Below the pieces are notes generated by a model. That model saw only the letters and a program-made list of their open reading frames with translations. It did not search any database and had not been told where the DNA came from. The position numbers and the translations under genes were made by a program. Shown here in pieces: positions 54,056 through 62,937 of a DNA stretch of 64,000 nt. Positions within the stretch are counted from its first letter, which is position 1, and each line of letters begins with the position of its first letter. The stretch covers positions 54,866-118,865 of the forward strand of contig NZ_QJVC01000007.1 in NCBI RefSeq assembly GCF_003219795.1, given 5' to 3'. Source of the stretch: Arthrobacter psychrolactophilus (GTDB taxonomy: Bacteria > Actinomycetota > Actinomycetes > Actinomycetales > Micrococcaceae).

Positions 54056-55090
54056 ATGAAAAAAGTACGAGCAATCATTGCCATGCTGGCGACTGCGTTG
54101 GTTTTTGGTGGCGGCATGGCGGTCATCAGCACGCCCGCGGAGGCCGAGGGAAGCAATTCCGCGTTGGTCATGACCATTGCCGAAGTTGACCTTGAAGGGC
54201 CGGCTATCTCGGACATTGTCGTGACGCTACAGAACACCTCGGGCAAGGCCATGACGAAGGTTCAAGTCAAGGTCACCGGGCCCATCAACTGGTCGCTGTA
54301 CCCGGACACCCACACTCTCGCAGCACTGCCCCCCGGTGCCACCACCACAGTGACCAGCGAAATTCACGTGCCCAATAGTCCCGCCAGTTCGGTCACCCGA
54401 GGCTTCACCGCCACGGCTTCCTACGCTGGCGGTGACGGTGTGAAGACGTCCTTCGTGGAGCGCAATCAGCTCACAGGCACCATTTCGGGATCCCTTGCCG
54501 AACTTTTCAACAACGTTGGCACGACAACACTTGGCACCACTGCCCAGGGCAACTACGACGGGGAGAAGAACAGTTTCTCCCGTGAGCGCCTTGCTGAGCA
54601 AGGCGTCACACCGGGTGCCACGATCAAGGCCGCTGGCACGGAATTCACCTGGCCCGCTGCCGAAGCAGGCAAGCCGGACAACGTCACAGGCGGCGGGCAA
54701 ACTTTCAAGCTCACCGGTCAGGGTAGCAAGTTGGCCTTCCTGGGTGCCGGTGTCGCCAATGGTGCCTCGGGTGAAACCACAGTGCACTACACCGATGGAT
54801 CAAGTTCAAAAGGAACCTTCGGCTTCCCGAACTGGGGCTTCCAGGAACCCACGGCACATGGTGCCACGCTGGTAAAGACCACCATGGGCCGTAACACGCC
54901 GACAGGGTTCATGAACCAAGATGTTGCCTATCGTCTGTTCACGAACACCATCGCCATTGACCCGGCCAAGACCGTCAGCATGGTGACATTGCCCAGCAAC
55001 GCCAACATTCACATCTTTGGCGTGGCATTTGTTCCGGTTGCTGTGGTTCCGCCCGCCACGACGGCGCCAGCCGCAGCTATTCCCGAGTAG
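54056..55090 (+). CDS. Secreted NEW3-domain / carbohydrate-binding-like protein
   Basis: A 344-aa protein with a Sec signal peptide (K-K-V-R..., cleavage likely after A-E-A near residue 30). Residues ~38-130 resemble the NEW3/NPCBM-associated Ig-like domain of alpha-galactosidases (V-T-L-Q-N-T-S-G-K-A). Residues ~140-330 resemble the beta-sandwich module attached to many actinobacterial glycosidases (F-N-N-V-G-T-T..F-S-R-E-R-L-A-E-Q-G-V-T-P-G-A-T, P-D-N-V-x-G-G-G-Q-T). There is no catalytic domain, so it is probably a glycan-binding partner of the GH109-like protein, 29 bp upstream in the same transcript (AAAGGAG before the ATG). No anchor motif is seen, so it is released. Confidence 0.72.
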   Translation: MKKVRAIIAMLATALVFGGGMAVISTPAEAEGSNSALVMTIAEVDLEGPAISDIVVTLQNTSGKAMTKVQVKVTGPINWSLYPDTHTLAALPPGATTTVTSEIHVPNSPASSVTRGFTATASYAGGDGVKTSFVERNQLTGTISGSLAELFNNVGTTTLGTTAQGNYDGEKNSFSRERLAEQGVTPGATIKAAGTEFTWPAAEAGKPDNVTGGGQTFKLTGQGSKLAFLGAGVANGASGETTVHYTDGSSSKGTFGFPNWGFQEPTAHGATLVKTTMGRNTPTGFMNQDVAYRLFTNTIAIDPAKTVSMVTLPSNANIHIFGVAFVPVAVVPPATTAPAAAIPE

Positions 55091-55125
55091 GACTACTCGC
55101 ATTCGTGCCAGAGTTCAGGCTCAGG

Positions 55126-55175
55126 AAAAGGCTGGGTTCCTTCACCAAAGCAAAGGTGCAGGAACCCAGCCTTTT
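55126..55175. terminator. Terminator between NEW3 protein and sulfatase genes
   Basis: 15-bp perfect outer stem (55126-55140 with 55161-55175), inner CACC/GGTG pairing, A4 left and T5 right. Lies between convergent genes. Confidence 0.85.
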
Positions 55176-55191
55176 TCGCGGAGGAAAGAAG

Positions 55192-56685
55192 CTAAGCCGA
55201 CAGGAGGGCGCGAGTGTGGGACAGCATGGTGACCACCAGTGCCCCGGTGACCAGTTCGCCGTCGCGCACGAATCCTTCCTCACGCCCGGTGAGGTCTGCG
55301 ATGAGCCGGCCCTTCCACAGCTTCAGAAGCTCGGCATACTCGGGAAGCGGGGCGATATTCCGCAGCTCGCCAGGGTCGGCGTCGAGGTCAAAGAGCTCTT
55401 CGCTGCCCCACTCCGAGGCCCACAGGTACTTCACGTGACCGTCGGTCACCCACTGCAGCGACTGGCCAAAATACACGTGTTCGCCATGAAGCCACTCGCG
55501 CCACGGTTCCTCTTCGGGTGCGACCGTGTCGGCGGGGGACTCGTGCAGGAACCGCGCGAGTGACTTCCCGTCGCAGCTCTCCGGGATGGGGACTCCTGCC
55601 AGATCCAGCAGCGTGGGCATGATGTCGCGCAGCTCCACCACCTCATCGACGACACTCCCGCGCAGGGCGGCGGGATCGTTGGGGGCCGGGGCGACGATCA
55701 AGGGCACACGGGCGGAACCCTCATAACCGACGGCCTTGCGGTAAAAGTCGTGATCGCCGAGCATTTCACCGTGGTCGGAGGTGAAGGCCACGATGGTGTC
55801 ATCGGCTAGACCAAACTCGTTCAAGGCCTCGAAGACCCGCATTAACTGCATGTCGATCTGCGTCATGAGCCCGTAGTAACCGGCCCGCGCACGGTGGGTG
55901 ACCGCTGGCGCCAGTGCGCCGAAAGACAACTGATGATGGCCATTAGTTCGCACTGATTCGTAGTGGTGCTCCCAATCGCCAAGCCTGCGCTCAAAGGCGG
56001 GCAGATCCAGATACATGTCCATAGCCCATGCCGGCGGATCGTACGGTGGGTGCGGACGATGAAAGGACAGGTACAAGAAGAACGGCGCCGTGGTATCGCG
56101 GCGGTACAGCCACTCAACAGCCTGCGAGCCCGTCCACGACGTGGGATGGAGCCGTTCGGCTTTATCCCATGGCCGGGCCACCGTGGAGTTGCACCCGGCG
56201 CCATGGTCAAAGTACTCCTCGTCGGCCGTGACGCCGGGTTGGCGCCGCAGCCACGGAACGTAGTCGTCAAAGAACTTAAAGTCGCGTCGATGTTCCCGCC
56301 GGGCGTGATGCAAGAAGCCATCGTGCAAGATGACCTCGTCAAAGCCCACACGATTACGCTCCGGATACACGTGCAGTTTGCCAATGGCCTGGGTCTGGTA
56401 GCCAGCCCGACGGAACTCTCCGGCCAGCGTGACGGGATGGGCGTCGTCGAACTTCACCCCTTCCTCATACCCCACACGACCGTGCCGCTCCTGAGACTGC
56501 CCGGTAAATAAGGCCACCCGTGCAGGCACACAGGTGGGGGTCGCCGAGTAGGCGTGTCGGAAGCGGGCACCCTTGGACGCCAGCTCATCCAGATGCGGGG
56601 TCTGCAGATAGGGATGCCCCTCGGCACCGAGGCAGTCGCCACGCCATTCGTCGACACAAATGAGGATGACGTTGGGCTTGATCAT
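55192..56685 (-). CDS. Sulfatase (formylglycine type, S1 family)
   Basis: A 497-aa arylsulfatase-fold hydrolase that removes sulfate esters. The modified-cysteine motif is C-V-P-A-R at 52-56, an accepted form of C-x-P/A-x-R, so Cys52 would be converted to formylglycine. Metal ligands are seen in I-C-V-D-E-W near residue 12 and T-S-D-H-G-E-M-L-G-D-H near 315; I-G-K-L-H near 100 gives the substrate Lys/His. There is no signal peptide, so it acts in the cytoplasm on imported sugars, unlike its two exported neighbours. The formylglycine-generating enzyme is not in the window. GGAGAAG precedes the ATG. It could instead act on choline-sulfate or phosphonates, but the neighbours favour sulfated glycans. 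Confidence 0.85.
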   Translation of the reverse strand: MIKPNVILICVDEWRGDCLGAEGHPYLQTPHLDELASKGARFRHAYSATPTCVPARVALFTGQSQERHGRVGYEEGVKFDDAHPVTLAGEFRRAGYQTQAIGKLHVYPERNRVGFDEVILHDGFLHHARREHRRDFKFFDDYVPWLRRQPGVTADEEYFDHGAGCNSTVARPWDKAERLHPTSWTGSQAVEWLYRRDTTAPFFLYLSFHRPHPPYDPPAWAMDMYLDLPAFERRLGDWEHHYESVRTNGHHQLSFGALAPAVTHRARAGYYGLMTQIDMQLMRVFEALNEFGLADDTIVAFTSDHGEMLGDHDFYRKAVGYEGSARVPLIVAPAPNDPAALRGSVVDEVVELRDIMPTLLDLAGVPIPESCDGKSLARFLHESPADTVAPEEEPWREWLHGEHVYFGQSLQWVTDGHVKYLWASEWGSEELFDLDADPGELRNIAPLPEYAELLKLWKGRLIADLTGREEGFVRDGELVTGALVVTMLSHTRALLSA

Positions 56686-56899
56686 GTGGTTTCTTCTCCA
56701 ATGCGGGGTGGTGACATAACGTAGGCCACAGCTAGCCTAGCGTGGCGTGCCCGTCCTAAGGGGTGGAATGAGTTGGCTCTAGGGAGGCTGACTGCTACCC
56801 AAAGGTGGTGCGTGTCGCATGACGGCGCCAAACGCTGTAACGTCAAGGGGTAATTCCATCGCCCCACAGGGGGCGCGACACCTTTGTGAGGGAAATTTT

Positions 56900-58405
56900 A
56901 TGCTGAGGATTCCGCCGATACGGCGGCGTAGAGGCGGCGCCTTTGCCGCTCTCGCCGCCTTCTTTACCGTCGTATTTATGGCATTTGGGGTGGTTGGCGC
57001 CTCGGCGTTGAGCGTGCCGGCCCCCGCCATTCAGGAACACGGCGTGCAGAGTGCCGATCTGGCGGGCAAGAAGTTTGCCATCGCCACAGACACCACTTTT
57101 GCCCCGTTTGAATTCCGTGACGGCAGTGGCGAGCTGGTGGGTATCGACATGGACCTGCTGCGTGCCATCGCCAAGGATCAGGGCTTCGAAGCAGACATCA
57201 AGTCCTTGGGCTTCGATGCTGCCCTGCAGGCCCTGCAGTCCAACCAGGTGGCCGGTGTCATCGCTGGTATGTCCATCACAGATGAACGCAAGAACATCTT
57301 TGACTTCTCCGATCCGTACTTTGACTCCGGCGTGCAAATGGCCATCGCAAAGAACAACGAAGAGATCAAGAGCTATGCAGAGCTCAAGGGCAAGACCGTC
57401 ACCGCCAAGCGCGGTAGCGAAGGTGAGACCTTCGCTAACTCCATCAAGGATCAGTACGGCTTCAAGGTCAAGGCCCTGGCCGATTCTGCCACCATGTATG
57501 ACGATGTCAAGGCCGGCAACTCCGTCGCCGTCTTCGATGACTACCCGGTGCTTGCCTACGGTGTTGGCCAGAACAACGGCCTGAAGATTGTCACCGAAAA
57601 GGAGCAGGGTAGTTCCTACGGTTTCGCCGTCAACAAGGGGCAAAACCAGGAACTGCTGCAGGCGTTCAACACGGGTCTGGCCAATCTAAAGGCTAACGGC
57701 GAATACCAGGCAATTCTGGACAAGTACCTCGCTAAGACCGAGGCTGTTGAGCACGGCGGCTTCTTCCAGCTCGTCAAGGACAGCTTCCCCTCGCTCATGA
57801 AGGGCCTGTGGTTGACCCTCGTTGCCACGGCACTCTCCCTCGCGATTGCCCTTGTGCTCGGTGTTCTCTTCGGCTTCTTCAAGGTTTCCGAAAGCAAGAT
57901 TCTGCGCGGAGTGGCCACAGTGTACGTGGCGATTTTCCGAGGCACGCCGTTGCTGGTTCAGGCCTTCTTCTTCTACTTTGGTCTGCCGCAGATGACGGGA
58001 CAGCCCATCGACGTTTTGACGGCCGGTGTGATCACCTTGAGCCTGAACGCCGGTGCGTACATGACCGAGATCGTCCGTGGTGGTATTCAGTCCGTTGACT
58101 CCGGTCAGCTTGAGGCTAGCCGTAGCCTGGGTCTTGGCTACGTCACCTCGATGCGCCGTGTCGTGGTGCCGCAAGCTGTGAAGATCATGACGCCGTCGTT
58201 CATTAATCAGTTCGTCATCACCTTGAAGGACACCTCCTTGCTGGCCGTGATTGGCTTCGCGGAATTGACGTACCAGGGGCAGCAGATTTACGCCTCCAAC
58301 TTCCGTACAGGTGAAACCTTGCTGATCGTGGCCGCGCTGTACTTCATCGTCATCACGATCTTGACCCAACTCTCCAACGTCGTGGACAGGAAGTTCAACA
58401 AATGA
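56900..58405 (+). CDS. glnP: Glutamine-type ABC transporter: fused binding protein and permease
   Basis: A 501-aa fusion. An N-terminal basic and hydrophobic signal/anchor segment (about 1-40) is followed by a type 3 solute-binding domain (~55-290) with [17 protein letters not shown] and an Asp-rich hinge, as in glutamine and polar amino-acid receptors. The rest is the membrane permease (~310-501) with the EAA loop (L-E-A-S-R-S-L-G-L). Such GlnP fusions are known in Firmicutes and actinobacteria. ATG 56900 has GAGGGA upstream; the frame before it is not supported. It overlaps glnQ by 4 bp (ATGA). Substrate is most likely glutamine, given the glutaminase next door. Confidence 0.88.
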   Translation: MLRIPPIRRRRGGAFAALAAFFTVVFMAFGVVGASALSVPAPAIQEHGVQSADLAGKKFAIATDTTFAPFEFRDGSGELVGIDMDLLRAIAKDQGFEADIKSLGFDAALQALQSNQVAGVIAGMSITDERKNIFDFSDPYFDSGVQMAIAKNNEEIKSYAELKGKTVTAKRGSEGETFANSIKDQYGFKVKALADSATMYDDVKAGNSVAVFDDYPVLAYGVGQNNGLKIVTEKEQGSSYGFAVNKGQNQELLQAFNTGLANLKANGEYQAILDKYLAKTEAVEHGGFFQLVKDSFPSLMKGLWLTLVATALSLAIALVLGVLFGFFKVSESKILRGVATVYVAIFRGTPLLVQAFFFYFGLPQMTGQPIDVLTAGVITLSLNAGAYMTEIVRGGIQSVDSGQLEASRSLGLGYVTSMRRVVVPQAVKIMTPSFINQFVITLKDTSLLAVIGFAELTYQGQQIYASNFRTGETLLIVAALYFIVITILTQLSNVVDRKFNK

Positions 58406-59148
58406 GCGTCAGCGAAAAAACCGCGAAAATCAGTGTCCGCGAACTGAAGAAGTCCTTCGGCTCCAACCAGGTTCTCAAGGGCCTCGATGTTGATATTGCT
58501 GAGGGTGAGGTCGTGTGTGTCATTGGCCCCTCAGGTTCGGGAAAGTCCACGTTCCTGCGTTGCCTGAACAAGCTCGAAGACATCACCGGCGGCACCGTGA
58601 CGGTCAATGGATTTGACCTGACCGACCCCAAGGTTGATCTCAACGCCGTCCGCCAGAACATCGGCATGGTCTTCCAGCACTTCAACCTGTTCCCGCACAT
58701 GTCTGTCATCCAGAACATCATGCTGGCCCCTGTCGAGCTCAAGAAGTTGGACAAGGCTGCCGCGCGTGCCAAGGGCATGGAACTGCTCAAGCGTGTGGGT
58801 TTGGCCGAGAAGGCTGATGCCCGTCCGGCGTCGCTCTCGGGTGGTCAGAAGCAGCGTGTGGCGATTGCCCGTGCGCTGGCCATGAACCCCGGCATCATGC
58901 TCTTCGATGAGGCCACCAGCGCGCTTGACCCCGAAATGGTGGGCGAGGTGCTGCAGGTTATTCGTGACCTGGCCGCGGAAGGTATGACCATGGTGGTTGT
59001 CACGCACGAGATGGGCTTCGCTCGCGAAGTTGCTGACCGTGTCATCTTCATGGATGGCGGCTACATTTGTGAAGAGGGCAGCCCCGAGGCGATCTTCAGT
59101 AACGCTCAGCAGCCCCGTCTGCAGGAGTTCCTGGCGAAGGTTCTCTAA
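58402..59148 (+). CDS. glnQ: Amino-acid ABC transporter ATPase
   Basis: A 248-aa ABC ATPase of the polar amino-acid class. Walker [10 protein letters not shown] near residue 38, Q loop M-V-F-Q-H-F, signature L-S-G-G-Q-K-Q-R near 150, Walker [13 protein letters not shown], and H-loop T-H-E-M. It powers the fused GlnP permease with which it overlaps by 4 bp. A hairpin terminator follows, so the operon is glnPQ only. Confidence 0.94.
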   Translation: MSVSEKTAKISVRELKKSFGSNQVLKGLDVDIAEGEVVCVIGPSGSGKSTFLRCLNKLEDITGGTVTVNGFDLTDPKVDLNAVRQNIGMVFQHFNLFPHMSVIQNIMLAPVELKKLDKAAARAKGMELLKRVGLAEKADARPASLSGGQKQRVAIARALAMNPGIMLFDEATSALDPEMVGEVLQVIRDLAAEGMTMVVVTHEMGFAREVADRVIFMDGGYICEEGSPEAIFSNAQQPRLQEFLAKVL

Positions 59149-59165
59149 AGATTTATCGCGTTTCG

Positions 59166-59200
59166 GGGGCGGCTGGCTATGTGCCAGTCGCCCCTCTTTT
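59166..59200 (+). terminator. Terminator after glnPQ
   Basis: 12-bp stem with one G-U pair (59166-59177 with 59183-59194), 5-nt loop, followed by TCTTTTT. Confidence 0.82.
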
Positions 59201-59239
59201 TAATGCACGACGGCGTGCACACTTCAGTTGGGAGCGGGA

Positions 59240-60154
59240 ATGAAAGACCTTCAAGGCATTCTGCACGAGATTGCCGATCTTGTGGCACCTTTGTGCCGGC
59301 AGGGTGAGGTGGCCAGTTATATTCCCAGCCTTGGGGAGGTGTCGCCCGATAACTTTGGCATGTGCGTGGCCATGGCCGATGGCTCCATTTATGGGGCGGG
59401 GGATTGGCGCACCCCTTTTTCCATCCAGAGTATTTCCAAGGTTTTCTCGCTCGCGCTCGTGATGTCCTACGACTATGAGTCGATTTGGAAGCGCGTCTTC
59501 CGGGAGCCTTCCGGCACGCCCTTTAACTCCATGATCCAGCTCGAGGCCGATCGCGGCATCCCGCGTAATCCCTTCATCAATGCCGGGGCGCTCGTTGTGA
59601 CGGATCGACTGCTGACGCTCACAGGTGACGCGGCAGGTTCGGTGCGCGGGCTGTTGCGCAGTGAATCAGGCAACGCGTCCATCGACATCGATGCCGTCGT
59701 GGCCGCCTCCGAGGCCGATCATGGACACCGCAACGCCTCCATGGCGCATCTTTTGGCCAGTTACGGCAATCTAGAGAATCCCGTGGATCTGGTGTTGGAG
59801 AACTATTTCAAGCAGTGTGCCATGGAGATGAACTGTGAGGATCTGGCCAAGGCGTCACTGTTCCTGGCCCGTCAGGGTGTCTCAGCGGGAGGATCTCCGT
59901 TCCTGAGTCCGAATCAAAGCAAGCGTGTGAATGCCGTGATGCTGACCTGCGGCACCTATGATGCGGCGGGGGAGTTCGCCTACCGCGTGGGGTTGCCGGG
60001 CAAGAGTGGTGTGGGTGGTGGCATCGTGGCGATTATCCCGGGTCGCTGTTCCATCACGGTCTGGGGTCCAGCGTTGGGCCCGAACGGCAACTCCGTGGCC
60101 GGCATTGCCGCCCTTGACGCGTTCACAAGCCGAACCGGCTGGTCCATCTTCTAG
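59240..60154 (+). CDS. glsA: Glutaminase
   Basis: A 304-aa serine-dependent beta-lactamase-fold glutaminase that hydrolyses glutamine to glutamate and ammonia. Catalytic S-x-x-K in F-S-I-Q-S-I-S-K-V-F near residue 65; then E-P-S-G-x-x-F-N-S, N-P-x-I-N-A-G-A, and G-K-S-G-V-G-G-G near the end. It starts at ATG 59240 with GGAG five bases upstream; a TTG at 59228 is the alternative. It follows the glutamine transporter but has its own transcription unit. No STAS or ankyrin extension is present. Confidence 0.93.
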   Translation: MKDLQGILHEIADLVAPLCRQGEVASYIPSLGEVSPDNFGMCVAMADGSIYGAGDWRTPFSIQSISKVFSLALVMSYDYESIWKRVFREPSGTPFNSMIQLEADRGIPRNPFINAGALVVTDRLLTLTGDAAGSVRGLLRSESGNASIDIDAVVAASEADHGHRNASMAHLLASYGNLENPVDLVLENYFKQCAMEMNCEDLAKASLFLARQGVSAGGSPFLSPNQSKRVNAVMLTCGTYDAAGEFAYRVGLPGKSGVGGGIVAIIPGRCSITVWGPALGPNGNSVAGIAALDAFTSRTGWSIF

Positions 60155-60162
60155 CCCCCTTC

Positions 60163-60217
60163 CAACGCGGCATCACTTTCCGGCGGTTTTTCGTGGACGC
60201 GGCATCACTTTACGGCC
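60163..60217 (+). repeat. 55-bp interspersed repeat, copy C
   Basis: Two GCGGCATCACTTT units in the same order and spacing as copy A at 37393-37447 (about 48 of 55 identical), starting eight bases after the glutaminase stop codon. Confidence 0.7.
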
Positions 60218-60234
60218 TTGTCACCGTCGCCGTC

Positions 60235-60240
60235 TAGGCT
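60235..60240 (+). promoter_or_regulatory. -10 box before the acetyltransferase gene
   Basis: TAGGCT, six bases, then ATG. The six bases are GGAGGC, so a ribosome site for the second ATG (60250) overlaps; either a leaderless or a very short-leader mRNA. Confidence 0.4.
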
Positions 60241-60246
60241 GGAGGC

Positions 60247-60816
60247 ATGATGACCTCCGTGCCGACGCTCAGACTGCTGCCGTTGAAAAACCTTATGGAA
60301 CCGGAACTAGATGCTCTCCGAGAAGGCATCGCCGGGCTAGAACTAGCGGCCGGCCAGGACGCCTTTGTTGGTGAGCCCACCGAGATGGCTCAGCTGGCCT
60401 TGGATGATCCTGCCCGGCACCCTTTCGCCATCGTGGTCTCAGCGGCCGCTGAAGCCGCTGTGGAGGGTTCACATGTGGGCTCCGAGGCTCGGGTCGTCGG
60501 AATGGGAGTGCTGCACGTAGGCGCGGCTACAGACACTGGGTGGCCGGATGCCAATGCTGCTGTGCTCTTACGCGGATTCCTTGTTGATCACCGCGAACAA
60601 GGACGTGGCTACGGCGGCGCGGCGACTCGAGCCGCCGTCGAGCTTTCCAGGGAACTGGTGGCGGACCTCGGACTGCCTGCAACGGGAGTTGTCTTGGGTG
60701 TCAACGAGAGAAATACGGCTGCCCATGCGGCCTATCTCAAGGCTGGGTTCGTCGACAGTGGCCGCTACTTAGGTGGCCGCTCCGGGCCGCAACACATCAT
60801 GTACTGCCCATTCTAA
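60247..60816 (+). CDS. GNAT family N-acetyltransferase
   Basis: A 189-aa acetyltransferase. The acetyl-CoA loop is in R-G-F-L-V-D-H-R-E-Q-G-R-G-Y-G (Q/R-x-x-G-x-G/A near residue 118-124), followed by the V-N-E-R-N-T-A-A-H-A-A-Y-L-K-A-G-F motif typical of the C-terminal half. The substrate is unknown. The first 40 residues are less conserved. The start may be ATG 60247 or the adjacent ATG 60250. Confidence 0.82.
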   Translation: MMTSVPTLRLLPLKNLMEPELDALREGIAGLELAAGQDAFVGEPTEMAQLALDDPARHPFAIVVSAAAEAAVEGSHVGSEARVVGMGVLHVGAATDTGWPDANAAVLLRGFLVDHREQGRGYGGAATRAAVELSRELVADLGLPATGVVLGVNERNTAAHAAYLKAGFVDSGRYLGGRSGPQHIMYCPF

Positions 60817-60829
60817 AAGGTGATCGTTA

Positions 60830-60872
60830 AACGTTGAAGGGCCGGAATAAAATGTTCCGGCCCTTCAATGTT
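60830..60872. terminator. Bidirectional terminator between acetyltransferase and glnA1
   Basis: Perfect 14-bp stem (60834-60847 with 60855-60868) extended to 18 bp with one G-U pair, 7-nt loop. Lies between convergent genes. Confidence 0.85.
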
Positions 60873-60887
60873 GTCTAGCTATGAGGC

Positions 60888-62312
60888 TTAGCAGCCGTAG
60901 TAGAGCTCGAACTCGTACGGGTTCGGGCGCAGTGAGAGCGGCTTGATCTCGTATTCACGCTTGTAGTCGATCCAGGTATCGATCAGGTCCTGAGTGAACA
61001 CGCCACCGGCCTGAAGGAACTCGTTATCGTTTTCCAAGGCGATGAGTGCTTCTTCGAGCGACTCGGGAGCCTTGGGGATGTCCTTGGCTTCTTCCGGGGG
61101 GAGCTCGTAGAGGTCCTTGTCGATGGGAGCCGGGGGTTCGATGCGGTTCTTGATTCCGTCAAGGCCAGCCATGAGCTGAGCCGAGAAGGCCAGGTACGGG
61201 TTGGAGGACGGGTCCGGTGCGCGGAACTCGAGGCGCTTGGCCTTCGGGTTGGAACCGGTGATCGGGATACGGATACCGGCAGAGCGGTTACCCTGCGAGT
61301 AAACCATGTTCACGGGAGCTTCGAAACCCTTGACCAGGCGGCGGTAGGAGTTAACCGTCGGGTTGGTGAAGGCCAAGACAGCGGAGGAGTGCTTGAGCAG
61401 ACCACCGATGTACCAGCGAGCCATATCGGACAGACCGGCGTAGCCCTTCTCATCGTAGAACAGCGGCTCGCCGTTGCTCCAGAGTGACTGGTGGCAGTGC
61501 ATGCCTGAACCGTTGTCACCGAAGACCGGCTTGGGCATGAAGGTGACGGACTTGCCGGCGGCCCATGCGGTGTTCTTGATGACGTACTTGAACTTCTGCA
61601 AGTCATCAGCTGAGTGAACCAGCGTGTTGAACTTGTAGTTGATTTCAGCCTGACCGGCGGCACCAACTTCGTGGTGTGAACGCTCAACTTCGAGGCCAGC
61701 GGCATCGAGTTCGATGCACATGGCGTCGCGCAGGTCTGCCTGGTGGTCAATCGGCGCAACCGGGAAGTAACCGCCCTTGACGGGGGTCTTGTAACCAAGG
61801 TTTCCGCCAACTTCTTCGCGGCCCGTGTTCCAGTTAGCTTCTTCGGAATCGATCTTGTAGAAGGAACCCTGGGGTGAAGATTCGTACTGAACGTTGTCGA
61901 AGACAAAGAATTCAGCTTCGGCACCGAAGAATGCGGTGTCGGCAATGCCGGTGGAAGCCAAGTAAGCTTCAGCCTTTTCGGCTACGCCACGCGGGTCGCG
62001 GTGGTACGGATCGCCTGTGCGGGGGTTCACGATGGAGAAGTTCAGTGCAAGGGTCTTTTCCTTGCGGAACGTGTCCACAAATGCGGTTTTGGGGTCCGGG
62101 ATCAGCTGCATGTCCGACTCGGCAATACCCTGGAAGCCGCGGATGGAGGAACCATCGAAGAGCTGGCCGTTGACGAAGAAGTCAAGGTCCACTGTCTTGG
62201 CGGGCACATTGAAGTGCTGCTGAACTCCGGGCAAATCTGTGAATCGAATATCGACGAATTTTACATCTTCGTCTTTGATGAACTGAAGGACTTCTTCCGC
62301 GTTCTTGAACAT
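60888..62312 (-). CDS. glnA: Glutamine synthetase, type I beta (GlnA1)
   Basis: A 474-aa dodecameric-type GS, the main ammonia-assimilating enzyme. Seen: [14 protein letters not shown] near residue 54, A-E-F-F-V-F near 133, the P-x-P and G-S-G-M-H-C-H-Q-S region near 270, and the adenylylation loop D-L-Y-E-L-P-P-E-E with Tyr402. GlnE (49027) should modify that tyrosine when nitrogen is plentiful. A four-half-site GlnR-type box lies 83-120 bp upstream of the start. It ends in a hairpin shared with the convergent acetyltransferase. Confidence 0.96.
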   Translation of the reverse strand: MFKNAEEVLQFIKDEDVKFVDIRFTDLPGVQQHFNVPAKTVDLDFFVNGQLFDGSSIRGFQGIAESDMQLIPDPKTAFVDTFRKEKTLALNFSIVNPRTGDPYHRDPRGVAEKAEAYLASTGIADTAFFGAEAEFFVFDNVQYESSPQGSFYKIDSEEANWNTGREEVGGNLGYKTPVKGGYFPVAPIDHQADLRDAMCIELDAAGLEVERSHHEVGAAGQAEINYKFNTLVHSADDLQKFKYVIKNTAWAAGKSVTFMPKPVFGDNGSGMHCHQSLWSNGEPLFYDEKGYAGLSDMARWYIGGLLKHSSAVLAFTNPTVNSYRRLVKGFEAPVNMVYSQGNRSAGIRIPITGSNPKAKRLEFRAPDPSSNPYLAFSAQLMAGLDGIKNRIEPPAPIDKDLYELPPEEAKDIPKAPESLEEALIALENDNEFLQAGGVFTQDLIDTWIDYKREYEIKPLSLRPNPYEFELYYGC

Positions 62313-62378
62313 CTACGCTCCTCGGCGCTGTGGGTTGTGGCCGCTGGGTGCGGCCATGGTGCCTGTGCAACTGTGTCC

Positions 62379-62384
62379 AGCCTA
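62379..62384 (-). promoter_or_regulatory. -10 box of glnA1
   Basis: TAGGCT on the minus strand, 10 bp downstream of the GlnR-type box, which therefore covers the -35 region. Leader of about 60 nt. Confidence 0.5.
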
Positions 62385-62394
62385 GAACTAGCCC

Positions 62395-62432
62395 GTTACT
62401 TGATCGTGTCCGAATTGTTTCCGGCAGGTTAC
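62395..62432 (-). promoter_or_regulatory. GlnR-type binding site upstream of glnA1
   Basis: On the minus strand: GTAAC, 6 nt, GAAAC, 6 nt, GACAC, 6 nt, GTAAC, all at an exact 11-bp period. This matches the streptomycete and mycobacterial GlnR box (gTnAc-n6-GaAAc, twice). GlnR is the OmpR-type nitrogen regulator of actinobacteria; its gene is not in the window. Confidence 0.75.
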
Positions 62433-62477
62433 AAGCCCTCCAAAAGTGCGAAAGTTCGGGCTTTGACGCCGCGGCGG

Positions 62478-62483
62478 TAGTCT
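62478..62483 (+). promoter_or_regulatory. -10 box before the RDD gene
   Basis: TAGTCT, six bases (GGAGGG), then GTG; leaderless or very short leader. It lies 46 bp beyond the GlnR-type box, in the divergent direction. Confidence 0.45.
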
Positions 62484-62489
62484 GGAGGG

Positions 62490-62927
62490 GTGGTAGATCG
62501 TAAAGACATAGGTTCGTGGCTCTCAGGGCCGGACACGTCCAATATATCCAAATATCCAGGCGAACGGTTGGGTTTGCCAGAATCTGGCCGAGGTTCCATG
62601 GCGAGGGCGGGCCGACGAATCGTGGCCTTGTGCATCGACTGGGGACTGTCGCATCTCATTGCGATTGCCTTCTTCAACGCAGACCCCACCGCGATCTTGG
62701 CCATCTTCGCCATTGAGCAAATGCTTCTCGTGGGAACCCTCGGATACAGCGTGGGCCATAGGATCATGGGTATTCAGGTGATGAGTATCGACGGCGGACC
62801 TCCAGGCCTGCTGGCAGGCGTGGTTCGCGCTGTGCTGCTCTGTCTCTTGATCCCGGTCATCATCACCGACGCTGACCATCGTGGACTCCATGACAAGGCC
62901 ATGAAGACCATTCTTGTTCGTCGCTAA
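62490..62927 (+). CDS. RDD family membrane protein
   Basis: A 145-aa protein with a ~35-residue polar head, the first R-x-x-A-x-x-I-D motif (A-R-R-I-V-A-L-C-I-D-W style: R-I-V-A-L-C-I-D) entering helix 1, a second helix, then the conserved S-V-G-H-R-I-M-G-I-Q-V loop, a third helix and D-R/H-R-G-L-H-D-K near the end. These R..D..D features define RDD proteins, whose function is largely unknown (some are transporters or antiporters). It is the usual neighbour of glnA1 in actinobacteria and is transcribed divergently from it. Confidence 0.83.
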   Translation: MVDRKDIGSWLSGPDTSNISKYPGERLGLPESGRGSMARAGRRIVALCIDWGLSHLIAIAFFNADPTAILAIFAIEQMLLVGTLGYSVGHRIMGIQVMSIDGGPPGLLAGVVRAVLLCLLIPVIITDADHRGLHDKAMKTILVRR

Positions 62928-62937
62928 TTTTATTTAT

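Noticed and set aside
56837-56841. GTAAC upstream of glnPQ as a GlnR half site
   Set aside because: No GAAAC-like partner at 6 nt on either side.
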